64,000 nucleotides of DNA, from positions 9,615 to 73,614 of the forward strand of contig JADJRB010000004.1 of assembly GCA_016712445.1 (NCBI GenBank), written 5' to 3'. The notes under the pieces were generated by a model that was not told the origin of the DNA, searched no databases, and was given only the letters and a program-made list of their open reading frames with translations. How positions within the stretch are numbered: the first letter of the stretch is position 1; each line of letters opens with the position of its first letter. Shown here one piece after another: positions 25,138-34,307 of the stretch. The translations under genes were made by a program, and so were the position numbers. The stretch comes from Acidobacteriota bacterium (GTDB taxonomy: Bacteria > Pseudomonadota > Alphaproteobacteria > Caulobacterales > Hyphomonadaceae).

Positions 25138-25179
25138 CGGCCACGCCCGCGATGCGCGCGCAACCCGAGGTATCCCACG

Positions 25180-25617
25180 ATGAGCATTGATTGCGGCGCC
25201 CTGCGCCACCGATTCGCCGCGCTGCTCCGCACCTATGTGCCAGCGGCGGCCCTCGTGTTCGACGCGGAGCCGGGCGACCTCACCGACGCCAGCCCGGTGC
25301 TGGTGGTCGATCGGGGCAATCGCGCCCGGCCACGCCTGACACTCCGTGGCGGACAGACCGCCGTGCTGCTGTATGTTGACTGCTACATCACGGTGGCGAC
25401 CGGCGACCCCGGCTACACGGCGGCCGACCAGGCCGATGCGCGCGATGCGGTTGCGCAGCAGATCGACACCTTCGTCGATACGCACCAGACCGACAGCCTT
25501 GGCGGCTGGGAGGCGATCGACCAGGGCGAGAGCAGCATCGAGCTGGGCATCTTCAACGACGACGGCATCTCGCGCTTCCGCGAGCGGGTGCCACTCACCA
25601 TCACGCTGTTTGGCTAA
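25180..25617 (+). CDS. Tail terminator / minor tail protein, 145 aa
   Basis: It begins MSIDCGALRHRFAALL. Central strands (AVLLYVDCYITVATGDPGYTAADQADARDAVAQQIDTFVD in sections) and the closing RFRERVPLTITLFG resemble tail-terminator proteins that cap the tail tube. Synteny supports it. Confidence 0.65.
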   Translation: MSIDCGALRHRFAALLRTYVPAAALVFDAEPGDLTDASPVLVVDRGNRARPRLTLRGGQTAVLLYVDCYITVATGDPGYTAADQADARDAVAQQIDTFVDTHQTDSLGGWEAIDQGESSIELGIFNDDGISRFRERVPLTITLFG

Positions 25618-25655
25618 TCGCGCCCGGCGCACCGGGCCTATCCCGTGGAGGCAGC

Positions 25656-25994
25656 ATGGCCACCGTCCCCCTGACCCCGCAGACCAAGAGCTACGCCGGG
25701 CTGACCCCGACCTTCACGCCCGCCGGCGGTATTGGCGCCGGCAACGGCTTTGTGTTCGACAACCCGGATGGCAAGAGCGACTTTCGCATCAAAAACGCGA
25801 GCGCCTCACCGGTCATCGCGACGATTAAGGCGCGCGGCAGTGTCGGCGGCGTCGCGCTCGCCGACCAGACCGTCTCTATCCCGGCCACCACCGGCGATGT
25901 CACGATCGGCAACCTCGATCCGGCCGCGTTCGGCAGCCAGGTCACGGTCGAGGTGTCGGCATCCGCCTCGGTCACCGCTGCGGTGCTGCGCTAA
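25656..25994 (+). CDS. Virion structural protein, 112 aa
   Basis: An all-beta Ser/Thr/Gly sequence (TFTPAGGIGAGNGFVFDNPDGKSDFRIKNAS in sections, then IGNLDPAAFGSQVTVEVS). This style is shared by small head or tail decoration proteins, and it lies just before the major tail protein region. The exact location in the particle is unknown. Confidence 0.6.
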   Translation: MATVPLTPQTKSYAGLTPTFTPAGGIGAGNGFVFDNPDGKSDFRIKNASASPVIATIKARGSVGGVALADQTVSIPATTGDVTIGNLDPAAFGSQVTVEVSASASVTAAVLR

Positions 25995-26275
25995 TGCCGC
26001 GCCGCGCCTCCGCACCGGCCGATGCGCCGGCAAACACGGCCACCGTGGCACCGCCTGCCGACGCGGATGCCATGGCCATACCGCCCAACGCGCCGCGCAT
26101 GCTGCGCGTGCTGGAATGGCTAGAGACTCCATCGGGGGGCTTCTGGCCCCCAGACACAATCATCCCGATGGACGCGCTCGGGCCTGAGTCGATCAGCATC
26201 CTGATGGAGCGCCAGATCGTGATGGTCGCCCTCAGCCCCGCACAGATCGCCGATCTGCCCCTCGACGCACAGTAG
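25994..26275 (+). CDS. Hypothetical protein, 93 aa
   Basis: The ATG overlaps the previous stop. An Ala/Pro-rich 35-residue leader precedes a compact domain MLRVLEWLETPSGGFWPPDTIIPMDALGPESISILMERQIV in sections. It is an unknown tail-module gene. Confidence 0.5.
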   Translation: MPRRASAPADAPANTATVAPPADADAMAIPPNAPRMLRVLEWLETPSGGFWPPDTIIPMDALGPESISILMERQIVMVALSPAQIADLPLDAQ

Positions 26276-26326
26276 CGCCCGGAGTGCGCGTGACGTGCGC
26301 GCCCCACAACCGATAGGAGAGGTTCC

Positions 26327-26779
26327 ATGGCCCAGACCACCAGTGGCAAAAGCGCCCGCAACGCGGTCGTTGAGTTTTCGATCAACGGGTCGAGCTGGAC
26401 TGACTGCTCCGGCGTCGCCAACACGATCAAGTGGGACGGTGGCGAGCGCGCCACCGGCAACACCAACACCCTCGACGGCGATACGCCCGTGCATACGCGC
26501 GGCAAGCGCGGCGAGAGCACCGTGCAGCTCAACGCGATCTACACCGAGAACGGGGGGGATGTCGTGCGCATCGCCCACGCCGCATGGAAAAACGGCACCG
26601 ACTTCTATCTGCGCTTTGCCCCGCTCGGGGCGCTCACCGGCAATATCCGCTACACCTCGACCGCCGGCACCGTGAAGAATCCGGTCGTGCCGACCGAGAT
26701 CGACGCCGGCTCGGGCGACGCGCTCGCGGTCGAGATCGCGCTCGAATGCGCCGACATCGTCGATGCCGCCATCCCGTAG
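26327..26779 (+). CDS. Major tail (tube) protein, 150 aa
   Basis: AGGAGAGG precedes the ATG. The beta-rich sequence with VEFSINGSSWTDCSG, STVQLNAIYTENGGD, FYLRFAPLGALTGN and ALAVEIALECADI fits a tail-tube protein, with the tail-assembly chaperones immediately downstream as in other siphoviruses. Confidence 0.75.
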   Translation: MAQTTSGKSARNAVVEFSINGSSWTDCSGVANTIKWDGGERATGNTNTLDGDTPVHTRGKRGESTVQLNAIYTENGGDVVRIAHAAWKNGTDFYLRFAPLGALTGNIRYTSTAGTVKNPVVPTEIDAGSGDALAVEIALECADIVDAAIP

Positions 26780-26904
26780 GCGCCCCGCGTCAGGGCGCCG
26801 GGAACCCGCCCGGCGCCGGGCGCTCACCATAGCGGGCCGTGTGTGATGCATCGTGCCCGGCCCGCCCCGATCCGTCATCATTCAGCAGCATCAGGAGGTT
26901 CCCC

Positions 26905-27207
26905 ATGCCCCGTCCGAAAAAGCTTGTCGCCGCCGCCCCGGCCCCCATCCCTGCCACCACCGCCCCGACGATCGCCTTCACCTGCGACTGGTCGAAGCTG
27001 CGCACACCCGACCTGCTGCTGTTTCAGGAGCTGGCGCGGCTTGAGCAGATGAGCGAGACCGAGAAGAACACGCTGACCCTCAAGATCGCGCCGCTGCTCG
27101 ACCGCGTGATTATCGGCGGCATGCCCGATCTGCCGATGGATCGGTACGGCGACCTGATCACGGCGTTCTTCGCCCAGATGCAGGCGCGGGCCAACACAAA
27201 AAACTAA
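26905..27207 (+). CDS. Tail assembly chaperone G-like, 100 aa
   Basis: This is the zero-frame product of the chaperone pair between tube and tape measure. Pro/Ala-rich leader, then helices (LRTPDLLLFQELARLEQMSETEKNTLTLKIAPLLDRV in sections). It ends at TAA 27205 directly after an AAAAAAC heptamer, where -1 frameshifting would extend it (see next entry). Together they guide tape-measure and tube assembly. Confidence 0.82.
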   Translation: MPRPKKLVAAAPAPIPATTAPTIAFTCDWSKLRTPDLLLFQELARLEQMSETEKNTLTLKIAPLLDRVIIGGMPDLPMDRYGDLITAFFAQMQARANTKN

Positions 27208-27395
27208 GGGCGGCGCTCTGGTTGCACTACTGGACCGCCGGCCCCATGCCCCCCGAAGCGCTCGATACCGAGCTGTGCGCGCGGTACCACTGCCCGCCTG
27301 ACGTGCTCGATCGGCAAGATCCGATTCGCGTGCTGCAGCACATGACCGTATGGAGTGTGCAGCACGAGGTCGAGCAGGCCCGTACGCACCGCTAA
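26905..27395 (+). CDS. Tail assembly chaperone GT-like, -1 frameshift product
   Basis: A -1 shift on A-AAA-AAC (27198-27204) continues as KKLRAALWLHYWTAG...PIRVLQHMTVWSVQHEVEQ to TAA 27393-27395, adding about 63 residues. The extension has no good start of its own, the heptamer is in the correct X-XXY-YYZ register, and a gpG/gpGT arrangement is expected here. This is strong evidence for programmed frameshifting. Confidence 0.8.
27198..27204 (+). promoter_or_regulatory. Slippery heptamer AAAAAAC for -1 frameshift
   Basis: It sits in frame as ACA-AAA-AAC immediately before the TAA stop of the short chaperone. A GC-rich stretch follows and could fold into a stimulatory structure. Confidence 0.82.
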
Positions 27396-27578
27396 GCCCA
27401 CCCACTCCCACCGATCGCCGGCCCGGCAGCGCCCACGCCGGCCGGCCGATCACCCCACCCCGCCTCGCTGTGCGCCCGCACGCACCACACCCGCTCCCAT
27501 GGCCGTGCCGCACACCCGCGCCCTCTATCGCCGCGCGTCCCCAGGCCCTCCCTGTGGGCCGCGCGGCGTGGTGCATCT

Positions 27579-30500
27579 ATGGTCCCGCAGCCGATCCTTA
27601 TTCAGGTGATCGCCGACGACCAGGCGTCGGCCGTCTTCGACCGCATCGCCACCGGTGGCCTCCACCTCGTCGGCGCTGCGGTCGTTGACATGGCTGGACA
27701 GGCCGTGCAGGCGCTCGGCCAGTTTGGCGCAAGCAGTGTCCAGGTTGCCGGCAACTTCGAGGCAGGCATGAACCGCCTCGCCTCAGTCGCCGGCGATTCG
27801 TTGGCACAGGCAGGCTTCTCGCTTGACGACGTGAAAACCAAGGCCCTGGATCTGGGCGCGGTGACCGCCTACAGCGCGGCGCAGGCCCAGGACGCGATGA
27901 TCAACCTGGCCAAGGGCGGCGTGCCGATCGTCGATATCATGGGCCAGGCCACCGACGCTACGCTGGGGCTGGCCGCCGCTGGCGAGATCGAGCTTGCCAC
28001 TGCGGCCGATATCGTCTCCAAGCAGCTGGGCGTGTGGGCAGATACCGGCGTGTCCGCGGCCAACGTCGCCGACCTGATGGCGCAGGCGGCCAATGCCTCG
28101 ACCGTGGATGTCGAGGACCTGGCGCTAGGCTTGGCCAACGTCGGCGGCGTTGCCAAGGTCTCGGGCGTCTCGTTCGAGGATCTGACCCAGACCATGGCCC
28201 TGCTGGCGCCGGGCTTCTCGTCCGCCAGCGACGCCGGCACCTCATTCAAGACGATGCTGCTGGCGATGCAGGGAAAATCGGCGGCGGCAGTCGGCGTGAT
28301 GAAAGACCTGAACATCATCACGACCGACTACGCGGCGATCGCCGACGACATCGGCGTCACCTGGGATGGCTCGGGCGCATCGCTCGCGAACCTGAACGAG
28401 GCGATCTACAAGACGGTCGCCGCCACGAGCGGCGCGCAAAAGGGCACCAAGGCCTGGGACGACGCGATGGCATCGTTCCTGGCAGATTTCCAAATCAACC
28501 AGTTCTACGACGCCAACGGCGCCATGAAAGACATGAGCCAGGTCGCCGAGATCCTCAAGACCTCGCTGGCTGGCATGTCCGAGGAGCAGAAGACGGCCGC
28601 GCTGAACACGATGTTCGGCACGGACGCCTACCGCGCGGCGGCGTTCCTGGCCGAAGCCGGCGCGGCCGGCTTCGACGCCATGGGCGCGTCCATGGCCGGG
28701 GCCGGCACGGCTGCCGCCCAGGCCGCGCAGCGTAACCAGGGCTTCGCCTTCGCGCTCGACAGCCTCAAGGGCTCGATTGAGACGGTGCAGATCATTCTGG
28801 GCTCGGCGCTGCTGCCAATGCTCACGAGCCTGATCAACGACGCGCTCATTCCTGGCGTGAACGCCGTGATGGGCTTCGCCAACGCGCTGCTCGCCTCGTC
28901 TAATCCCTGGCAGTTCTTCCTCGACAGCCTCAACGGCGTCATGCCCGGACTCGGTACGCTGGTTGGCTTCCTCTCGGGCAATATCGTCCCGATCCTCTCC
29001 AGTATCGGCGCCGCAATCCTGGCCGTGGTCGTGCCGGCGTTTTGGGCTTGGGCCACTGCAGCCGGCGCAACGGCGCTGGCCATGCTGCCGGTTATCGCGC
29101 CAATCGTCGCGATCGGCGTGGCGGTGGGGCTGCTCGTCGCAGCCTGGCAGAACAACTGGTTCGGCATTCAGGAGGCCGTCGCCAGCGCCTGGGCCTACCT
29201 CCAGCCGATCTTTGCGCAGGTCAGCACCTGGCTGGCGACCAACATCCCGATTGCGATCGCCGCAGCCGTGCAAACCTTCCGGACGATCATCGGGGCGGTG
29301 CAGGCGGCCGCGAGCGCAATCCAGACCGGCTTTGGGTCAGCCATCGCCTGGCTTCAGAGCACCTGGTCGAGCATCGGCACCGGCGCCTTGGCGGCATGGT
29401 CGAGCATCAGCACAGCCGTCAGCACGGCCGTCAGCACAGCGGTCAGCACGATCCAGACCGGCTTTGGGTCAGCCGTCGCCTGGCTTCAGAGCACTTGGTC
29501 GGCCATCGCGACCGCAGCCAGCAGCGCGTGGGCCAGTGTCACAAGCACGGTGCAGGCGGCGATCGCCACGGTCGGCGGGGTCATCCAGACCGGCATTTAC
29601 GTTGTCACGACCATCCTGCAGGCAGCCTGGAATACCGCAGTCTTCCTGACCATCGCTGCCTGGAACGCAATCGTCGCGGCCGTGTCGCCAGCGGTGCAGG
29701 CGGTCGCGGCGGTGATCGGCCCGCCGATCATGACGGCGGTGCATGCGCTGGTCGATACGTGGACTTGGGCGGCGAGCGTCGCCGGCGGGATCTGGTCCGC
29801 CATATCAAGCGCCGCCAGCGCGGCCATGGCGGGCCTCTCGGCCGCGCTGAGTGCGGCGAGCGCGACCATCAGCAGCGTGTGGGCCAGCATCAGCGCCGGC
29901 GCATCGGTAGCGATGGCAGGTATCAGCGCCGCGCTGAGTGCGGCGAGCGCGACCATCAGCAGCGTGTGGGCCAGCATCAGCGCCGGCGCATCGGTAGCGT
30001 GGACCACCATCACCAGTACCATTAGCACGGCGGTTACCGGCCTGCAAGCCATAATCCAGTCCGGGGTCTCGGCCGTACTGGGCGTTTTCCAGGCCGGCTG
30101 GTCGAGCGCGAGCACGTCGACCACTGGCGCCTGGCAGCAGATCCAGAGCATCATCGCCGGCGTGATCACGGCCATCCGCACCGTAATCACCACTGGCGTC
30201 GAGATCGCCAAGACTGCTGTAACCACCGCCTGGTCGGTGATTGTCGCGGCCAGTCAGAGCAACTTCGGCCAGATCCCCCAGATCCTGGGCGCAGCCTGGG
30301 ATCGCATCAAGAGCCTGTTCGCCGATGGCGTAGACGCGGTCAAGGGCGTGCTGCTCAGCCTGGCCAGTGATGCGGTCGGCATCGCGCGGGCTGTCGTCGA
30401 TGGCTTCATCAAGGGCATCACCGGCGGCATCTCATCGGTGATCGATGCGGCCAAGAACCTGGCACGGTCAGCCTACGATGCGGCCATGGGCGCGCTCCAG

Positions 30501-32948
30501 GCGCACTCCCCATCGCGCCTGTTTGCCAAGGCCGGTGGCACCGTCCCCGCCGGCATGAGCGTCGGCATCACGGCCGGCATGCCCGCGGTGGAATCGAACC
30601 TGATCAACGGGATCGCGGGCCTGAGCGAGAAGGCGGCGACCGCGCTCGACGCCGGCGCCAAGGCCATTGCGGCGGCGGCCAGCTACAGCGGGCCGGGCGG
30701 CTCCGGCCTCTCGGGCTTTCTGGCCTCGTTCGCCGAGCTGGCAACGCAGTTCAACGCCACCGCCATTGCCCTGGGCGGCCGCATCCTGGGCACCGCGAAC
30801 CGATTCGCCGATGCGATCGGCAAGGTCGCCGGCGCAATCGGCCCGGCGGTCGAGGGCTTGCAGGCGCTAAGCGGATTCGTGGCGCCGAGCCAGGCCGCGA
30901 TGCAGGCCTTCACCGATGGCTTTGCGCGCGTGCTGACGATGCTCTACGCGGTCGCACAGCAATTCGCGGATGGCTCGTTCAAGGCCTCGACCACGTTTGC
31001 CGAGAGCGCCGGCGCGCTGATCGCGGTGATCGAACCCGCAGTCACAGGGTTCGAGGCGCTCAGCACGTTCGTGCGCCCCGTGCCAGGGCTGATCCAGACC
31101 TTCACCGACGTGCTCGCCTGGCTGGTCGCGCGCTTCATTGCGGCGGGGCGCTGGCTGCAGGGGCCGGGCCTCTCGGCGGCGGTCACGTTCGCCGATGCGG
31201 CGGGCACAATCACCGGCATCCTGGGCACCGCAGTTGAGGGCTTCGGCGCGCTGGCTGCGTTCGCCAAACCAGCGCCCGGCCTGATTCAGGCCTTCACGGA
31301 TGTGGTAGCCTGGCTGGTCGCGCGCTTCGCGCTGGCTGGCACCTGGCTGCAATCGCAGGGGATGCCCGCAGCGGTGGCGTTCGCCGACGCGGCCGCAGCG
31401 ATCGTCGGGCTGGTTGCCCCGGCGATCACGGGTTTCGCCCAGCTGGCCACATTCGTGCGCCCTGTGCCGGGCCTGATTCAGGCCTTCACCGATGTCGTCG
31501 CGTGGCTGGTCGCGCGGTTCATTGCGGCCGGCACGTGGCTCCAGTCGCAAGGCCTCGCGGCCGCAGTCGCATTCGCCGACGCGGCGGGTACGATCATCGG
31601 CCTGATCGGGGGCGGGGTCGAGGCGTTCGCCAAGCTGGCGACCTTCCAGGCCATCCCGCAATCAGCGATCCTTGCCTTCGGTCAGGCGCTCCAAGGCACC
31701 ATCGCGCTGCTGATGACCGTCGCGCACACCTGGGAGCAGGGTGCGGTCGATGCCGCCGCCGTTTTCAGTGAGGCGGCCGCGACGGCGATCGGGGTGATCG
31801 GCGCGGGGGTCGATGGCTTCGTCAAGCTGGCCGACTTCGAGGGGGTACCTGAGGCCGCAATCGCAGCCTTCGGCGATGCGCTCGATCGGGCGCTGCAGGC
31901 GCTGGTCGTGCTGGCCGGTCAGTTCGCCGTCGAGGCGGTCGACGCCGCCGCCGCCTTCGGCGAGGGGGTTGGCCGCGCGATCGGCTTCATTGGTGGCGCG
32001 GTCGACTCGTTCGCCAAGCTGGCCGACGTGGGCCGGCTCTCGCAGGACGCGGTCAGCGCCTTCTCATTCAACATCGTGCTGGTGGTCGCGCAGCTGCAGC
32101 AGCTCGCGCAGGTCTTCACCGCCGACGCCCTGACGGCGGTCGGCGTGTTCGCGGCCGCCGTTACACAGGCTATCGCCGGCCTGGGTGGCGCCGGCGATAG
32201 CCTGATGCAGCTGGCCGAGAGCAAGCGGCTCGATCCGGACGCCGTGAACGCCTGGTCGTTCAACGTCGTGCTGGTGGTCGCACAGCTGCAGCAGCTCGCG
32301 CAGGTCTTCTCGACCGACGCCCTGACGGCCGCCGGCCAGTTCGCCGCCGGCGTCGTATCGGTTGTGACCAGCGTGAAGAGCGCGCTGGAGACCATCGCCT
32401 CGCTCGCCAATGCCCCGCAGCTCCAGGGCGAGGTGCTCGGCGCGTTTCTGGATGCGGCGCAGGTGCTGCTGACGCAGATGGCCAGCTATTTGCCGCCGAA
32501 CGCCAACAGCATCGGCCAGAATACGATCATCGGCCTGATTACCGGCATCCTCGCCCAGCGCGCGAACCTGATCACCGCGATGGTCAGCACGGTACTCGCC
32601 GCCGTCGCCGCTGCCCAGCAGACGCTCGGCATCGCCTCGCCCTCCACGGTCTTCGACGAGATGGGCATGCAGTCGGGCCAGGGCTACGCGCAGGGGCTGG
32701 AGGGCCAGCAGAGTCCCGTCGTTGCCGCCAGCGCCGGGCTGGCGCAGGCGGCAACGACGGCGGCACTGCCGACGCTGCGTGGTACGCCCACGGCGGCAGG
32801 GCCGACGAGCAACGCCCGCAGCGTCACGATCCAGGTCGCCCCCGGCGCGATTGTCATCCACGGCGCCCCCGGCCAGCGTGAGACCGCGATGGCCGACGCC
32901 GCGCTGGCTCGCCTGACCCAACTCACCCGCATGGCTGCAACAGGATAA
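27579..32948 (+). CDS. Tape-measure protein, 1789 aa
   Basis: This is the longest gene. The N-terminal ~340 residues carry the phage tape-measure core (FNAGMNRLASVAG-like, ALDLGAVTAYSAAQAQDAMINLAKGG in sections). Hydrophobic stretches follow at ~440-525 (ILAVVVPAFWAWATAAGATALAML in part), then Ala/Ser/Trp-periodic helices to ~850. Residues ~1050-1640 contain at least six ~75-90-residue repeats (FVRPVPGLIQTFTDV-type). At ~0.15 nm per residue the tail would be roughly 270 nm. It sets tail length and likely assists DNA injection. Confidence 0.93.
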   Translation: MVPQPILIQVIADDQASAVFDRIATGGLHLVGAAVVDMAGQAVQALGQFGASSVQVAGNFEAGMNRLASVAGDSLAQAGFSLDDVKTKALDLGAVTAYSAAQAQDAMINLAKGGVPIVDIMGQATDATLGLAAAGEIELATAADIVSKQLGVWADTGVSAANVADLMAQAANASTVDVEDLALGLANVGGVAKVSGVSFEDLTQTMALLAPGFSSASDAGTSFKTMLLAMQGKSAAAVGVMKDLNIITTDYAAIADDIGVTWDGSGASLANLNEAIYKTVAATSGAQKGTKAWDDAMASFLADFQINQFYDANGAMKDMSQVAEILKTSLAGMSEEQKTAALNTMFGTDAYRAAAFLAEAGAAGFDAMGASMAGAGTAAAQAAQRNQGFAFALDSLKGSIETVQIILGSALLPMLTSLINDALIPGVNAVMGFANALLASSNPWQFFLDSLNGVMPGLGTLVGFLSGNIVPILSSIGAAILAVVVPAFWAWATAAGATALAMLPVIAPIVAIGVAVGLLVAAWQNNWFGIQEAVASAWAYLQPIFAQVSTWLATNIPIAIAAAVQTFRTIIGAVQAAASAIQTGFGSAIAWLQSTWSSIGTGALAAWSSISTAVSTAVSTAVSTIQTGFGSAVAWLQSTWSAIATAASSAWASVTSTVQAAIATVGGVIQTGIYVVTTILQAAWNTAVFLTIAAWNAIVAAVSPAVQAVAAVIGPPIMTAVHALVDTWTWAASVAGGIWSAISSAASAAMAGLSAALSAASATISSVWASISAGASVAMAGISAALSAASATISSVWASISAGASVAWTTITSTISTAVTGLQAIIQSGVSAVLGVFQAGWSSASTSTTGAWQQIQSIIAGVITAIRTVITTGVEIAKTAVTTAWSVIVAASQSNFGQIPQILGAAWDRIKSLFADGVDAVKGVLLSLASDAVGIARAVVDGFIKGITGGISSVIDAAKNLARSAYDAAMGALQAHSPSRLFAKAGGTVPAGMSVGITAGMPAVESNLINGIAGLSEKAATALDAGAKAIAAAASYSGPGGSGLSGFLASFAELATQFNATAIALGGRILGTANRFADAIGKVAGAIGPAVEGLQALSGFVAPSQAAMQAFTDGFARVLTMLYAVAQQFADGSFKASTTFAESAGALIAVIEPAVTGFEALSTFVRPVPGLIQTFTDVLAWLVARFIAAGRWLQGPGLSAAVTFADAAGTITGILGTAVEGFGALAAFAKPAPGLIQAFTDVVAWLVARFALAGTWLQSQGMPAAVAFADAAAAIVGLVAPAITGFAQLATFVRPVPGLIQAFTDVVAWLVARFIAAGTWLQSQGLAAAVAFADAAGTIIGLIGGGVEAFAKLATFQAIPQSAILAFGQALQGTIALLMTVAHTWEQGAVDAAAVFSEAAATAIGVIGAGVDGFVKLADFEGVPEAAIAAFGDALDRALQALVVLAGQFAVEAVDAAAAFGEGVGRAIGFIGGAVDSFAKLADVGRLSQDAVSAFSFNIVLVVAQLQQLAQVFTADALTAVGVFAAAVTQAIAGLGGAGDSLMQLAESKRLDPDAVNAWSFNVVLVVAQLQQLAQVFSTDALTAAGQFAAGVVSVVTSVKSALETIASLANAPQLQGEVLGAFLDAAQVLLTQMASYLPPNANSIGQNTIIGLITGILAQRANLITAMVSTVLAAVAAAQQTLGIASPSTVFDEMGMQSGQGYAQGLEGQQSPVVAASAGLAQAATTAALPTLRGTPTAAGPTSNARSVTIQVAPGAIVIHGAPGQRETAMADAALARLTQLTRMAATG
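29841..29999 (+). repeat. Tandem 87-bp repeat inside the tape-measure gene
   Basis: About 72 bp starting at 29841 recur at 29928 with the same reading frame (29 residues per period, SAASATISSVWASISAG). Such repeats make tail length prone to change by recombination. Confidence 0.75.
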
Positions 32949-32952
32949 CGCA

Positions 32953-34299
32953 ATGCCGAGCGACTACCGCCTGATCATCGATGGCACGCCGATTTTTTTG
33001 CACAACCAGACGGGCGTGCCCGTCGTCGGCGGCAACATCCACCATCCCACCACCACACCGCTCGTCGTCGTGGCCGATGACTGGCGCCCATCCGCGCCCG
33101 AGGCCGCGCTGGTGACCGGGGGCGACGACCAGGCGCTTATGGCGCTCAGCTACGCGCCGATCGTGGAGCCGATTCCGCTGCTGTGTCGCGCCAGCAGTGG
33201 GGAGCAGGTCGCGCAGATCCTGGCCACACTCAACCGCCATGCCACCCTGACGACCGCGCCAGCCGTCCTGTGGTGCCAACCGCACACGACCACCCAGCCC
33301 ATCCTCTTCGCGATTAGTCGCGTGGAGGCGCGCGCGCTTCCGCTGGCCAACGGCACCGATCCGGCCGAAGGCGCCACCGACATTGCGATCACCCTGCGGG
33401 TGCGCCGGTCGCCCTGGGGCGGCCTGGCGAGTCTCATGACCCTGCTGAGCGCCACCAGCGTGACGAACAGCAGCGCGACGAGTCTCGGCACGCTCATCGG
33501 CGACATGGCCGCCGAAGGCCAGCCGCTGATTGTTCGGCTCGACACGCCGACCAGTCAGCGCCCCATCCGGGTCATCCTGGCCAGCATCCACAGCCGCACG
33601 ACCGCCACAATCGGCAGCACACTGACCGGCGTCACGACCATGAGCGGCAGCGCCTTTACGGCCTCATCCAGCATCAGCGCGGTGGCGCTTCGCCAGTCCG
33701 ATGGCCTGCATCTGCGGGTGCTCGCGCGCCTGACCGGCATCACTAGCCCGACCAAGGCCCAGATCCGCGTGCGGGCCGAGACGCCGAGCGGCGGCACGCT
33801 CTGGCAGGGGCCATGGGTGGGCCTCGATAGCGCGACCGCCACCCAGCTCATCGATCTCGACGGCACCACGCTCGATATGCTGCGCGTCGCGGTCGGCAGC
33901 GCGCCTGCGATCGTGCTGCGCGCCGAACTACGCTCGATCGACGGCACCAGCGTGACGGCCACGCTGGCCTCGCTCGAGGCGCTCTGGTGCTACGACTACG
34001 CAAGCATCGAGCTGGCCAGCGCGATGGGGGTGGGGCAACGGCTCTACGCGCTCGGCGCCGACGCGGCCGTCAGCGGGGGGCCGTACCTGCCGCTCGCGCC
34101 GGCCGTGGCGCAGGTTGCGGACAGCAGCGACATCCCGACTCAGCCGGGGCGTATCCGTGGCCAACTTCCGCGCGCGGTCGTCGGCGCGGCGCTGTTTGTC
34201 GCCTGGGTCGAGAGCGGCGGCGCGCACACGGCCGCCGACACGGCCAGCCTCACGATCCAGACCGCGCCGCTCTGGCGCAGCGTCCGCACGCTCAGCTAA
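32953..34299 (+). CDS. Distal tail protein, 448 aa
   Basis: It directly follows the tape measure. It starts MPSDYRLIIDGTPIFLHNQTGV; the first ~165 residues resemble distal-tail (Dit-like) tail-tip proteins with an ALRVRRSPWG-type strand near 145. Residues ~170-448 look like a carbohydrate-binding beta sandwich. It forms the ring at the tail tip. The assignment is by position and style. Confidence 0.65.
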   Translation: MPSDYRLIIDGTPIFLHNQTGVPVVGGNIHHPTTTPLVVVADDWRPSAPEAALVTGGDDQALMALSYAPIVEPIPLLCRASSGEQVAQILATLNRHATLTTAPAVLWCQPHTTTQPILFAISRVEARALPLANGTDPAEGATDIAITLRVRRSPWGGLASLMTLLSATSVTNSSATSLGTLIGDMAAEGQPLIVRLDTPTSQRPIRVILASIHSRTTATIGSTLTGVTTMSGSAFTASSSISAVALRQSDGLHLRVLARLTGITSPTKAQIRVRAETPSGGTLWQGPWVGLDSATATQLIDLDGTTLDMLRVAVGSAPAIVLRAELRSIDGTSVTATLASLEALWCYDYASIELASAMGVGQRLYALGADAAVSGGPYLPLAPAVAQVADSSDIPTQPGRIRGQLPRAVVGAALFVAWVESGGAHTAADTASLTIQTAPLWRSVRTLS

Positions 34300-34307
34300 G
34301 AGGCGCT

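Noticed and set aside
28034..30025. Large plus-frame and minus-frame ORFs within the tape-measure gene
   Set aside because: Arg/Gly/Ala-rich shadows without start signals, inside a well-supported gene.
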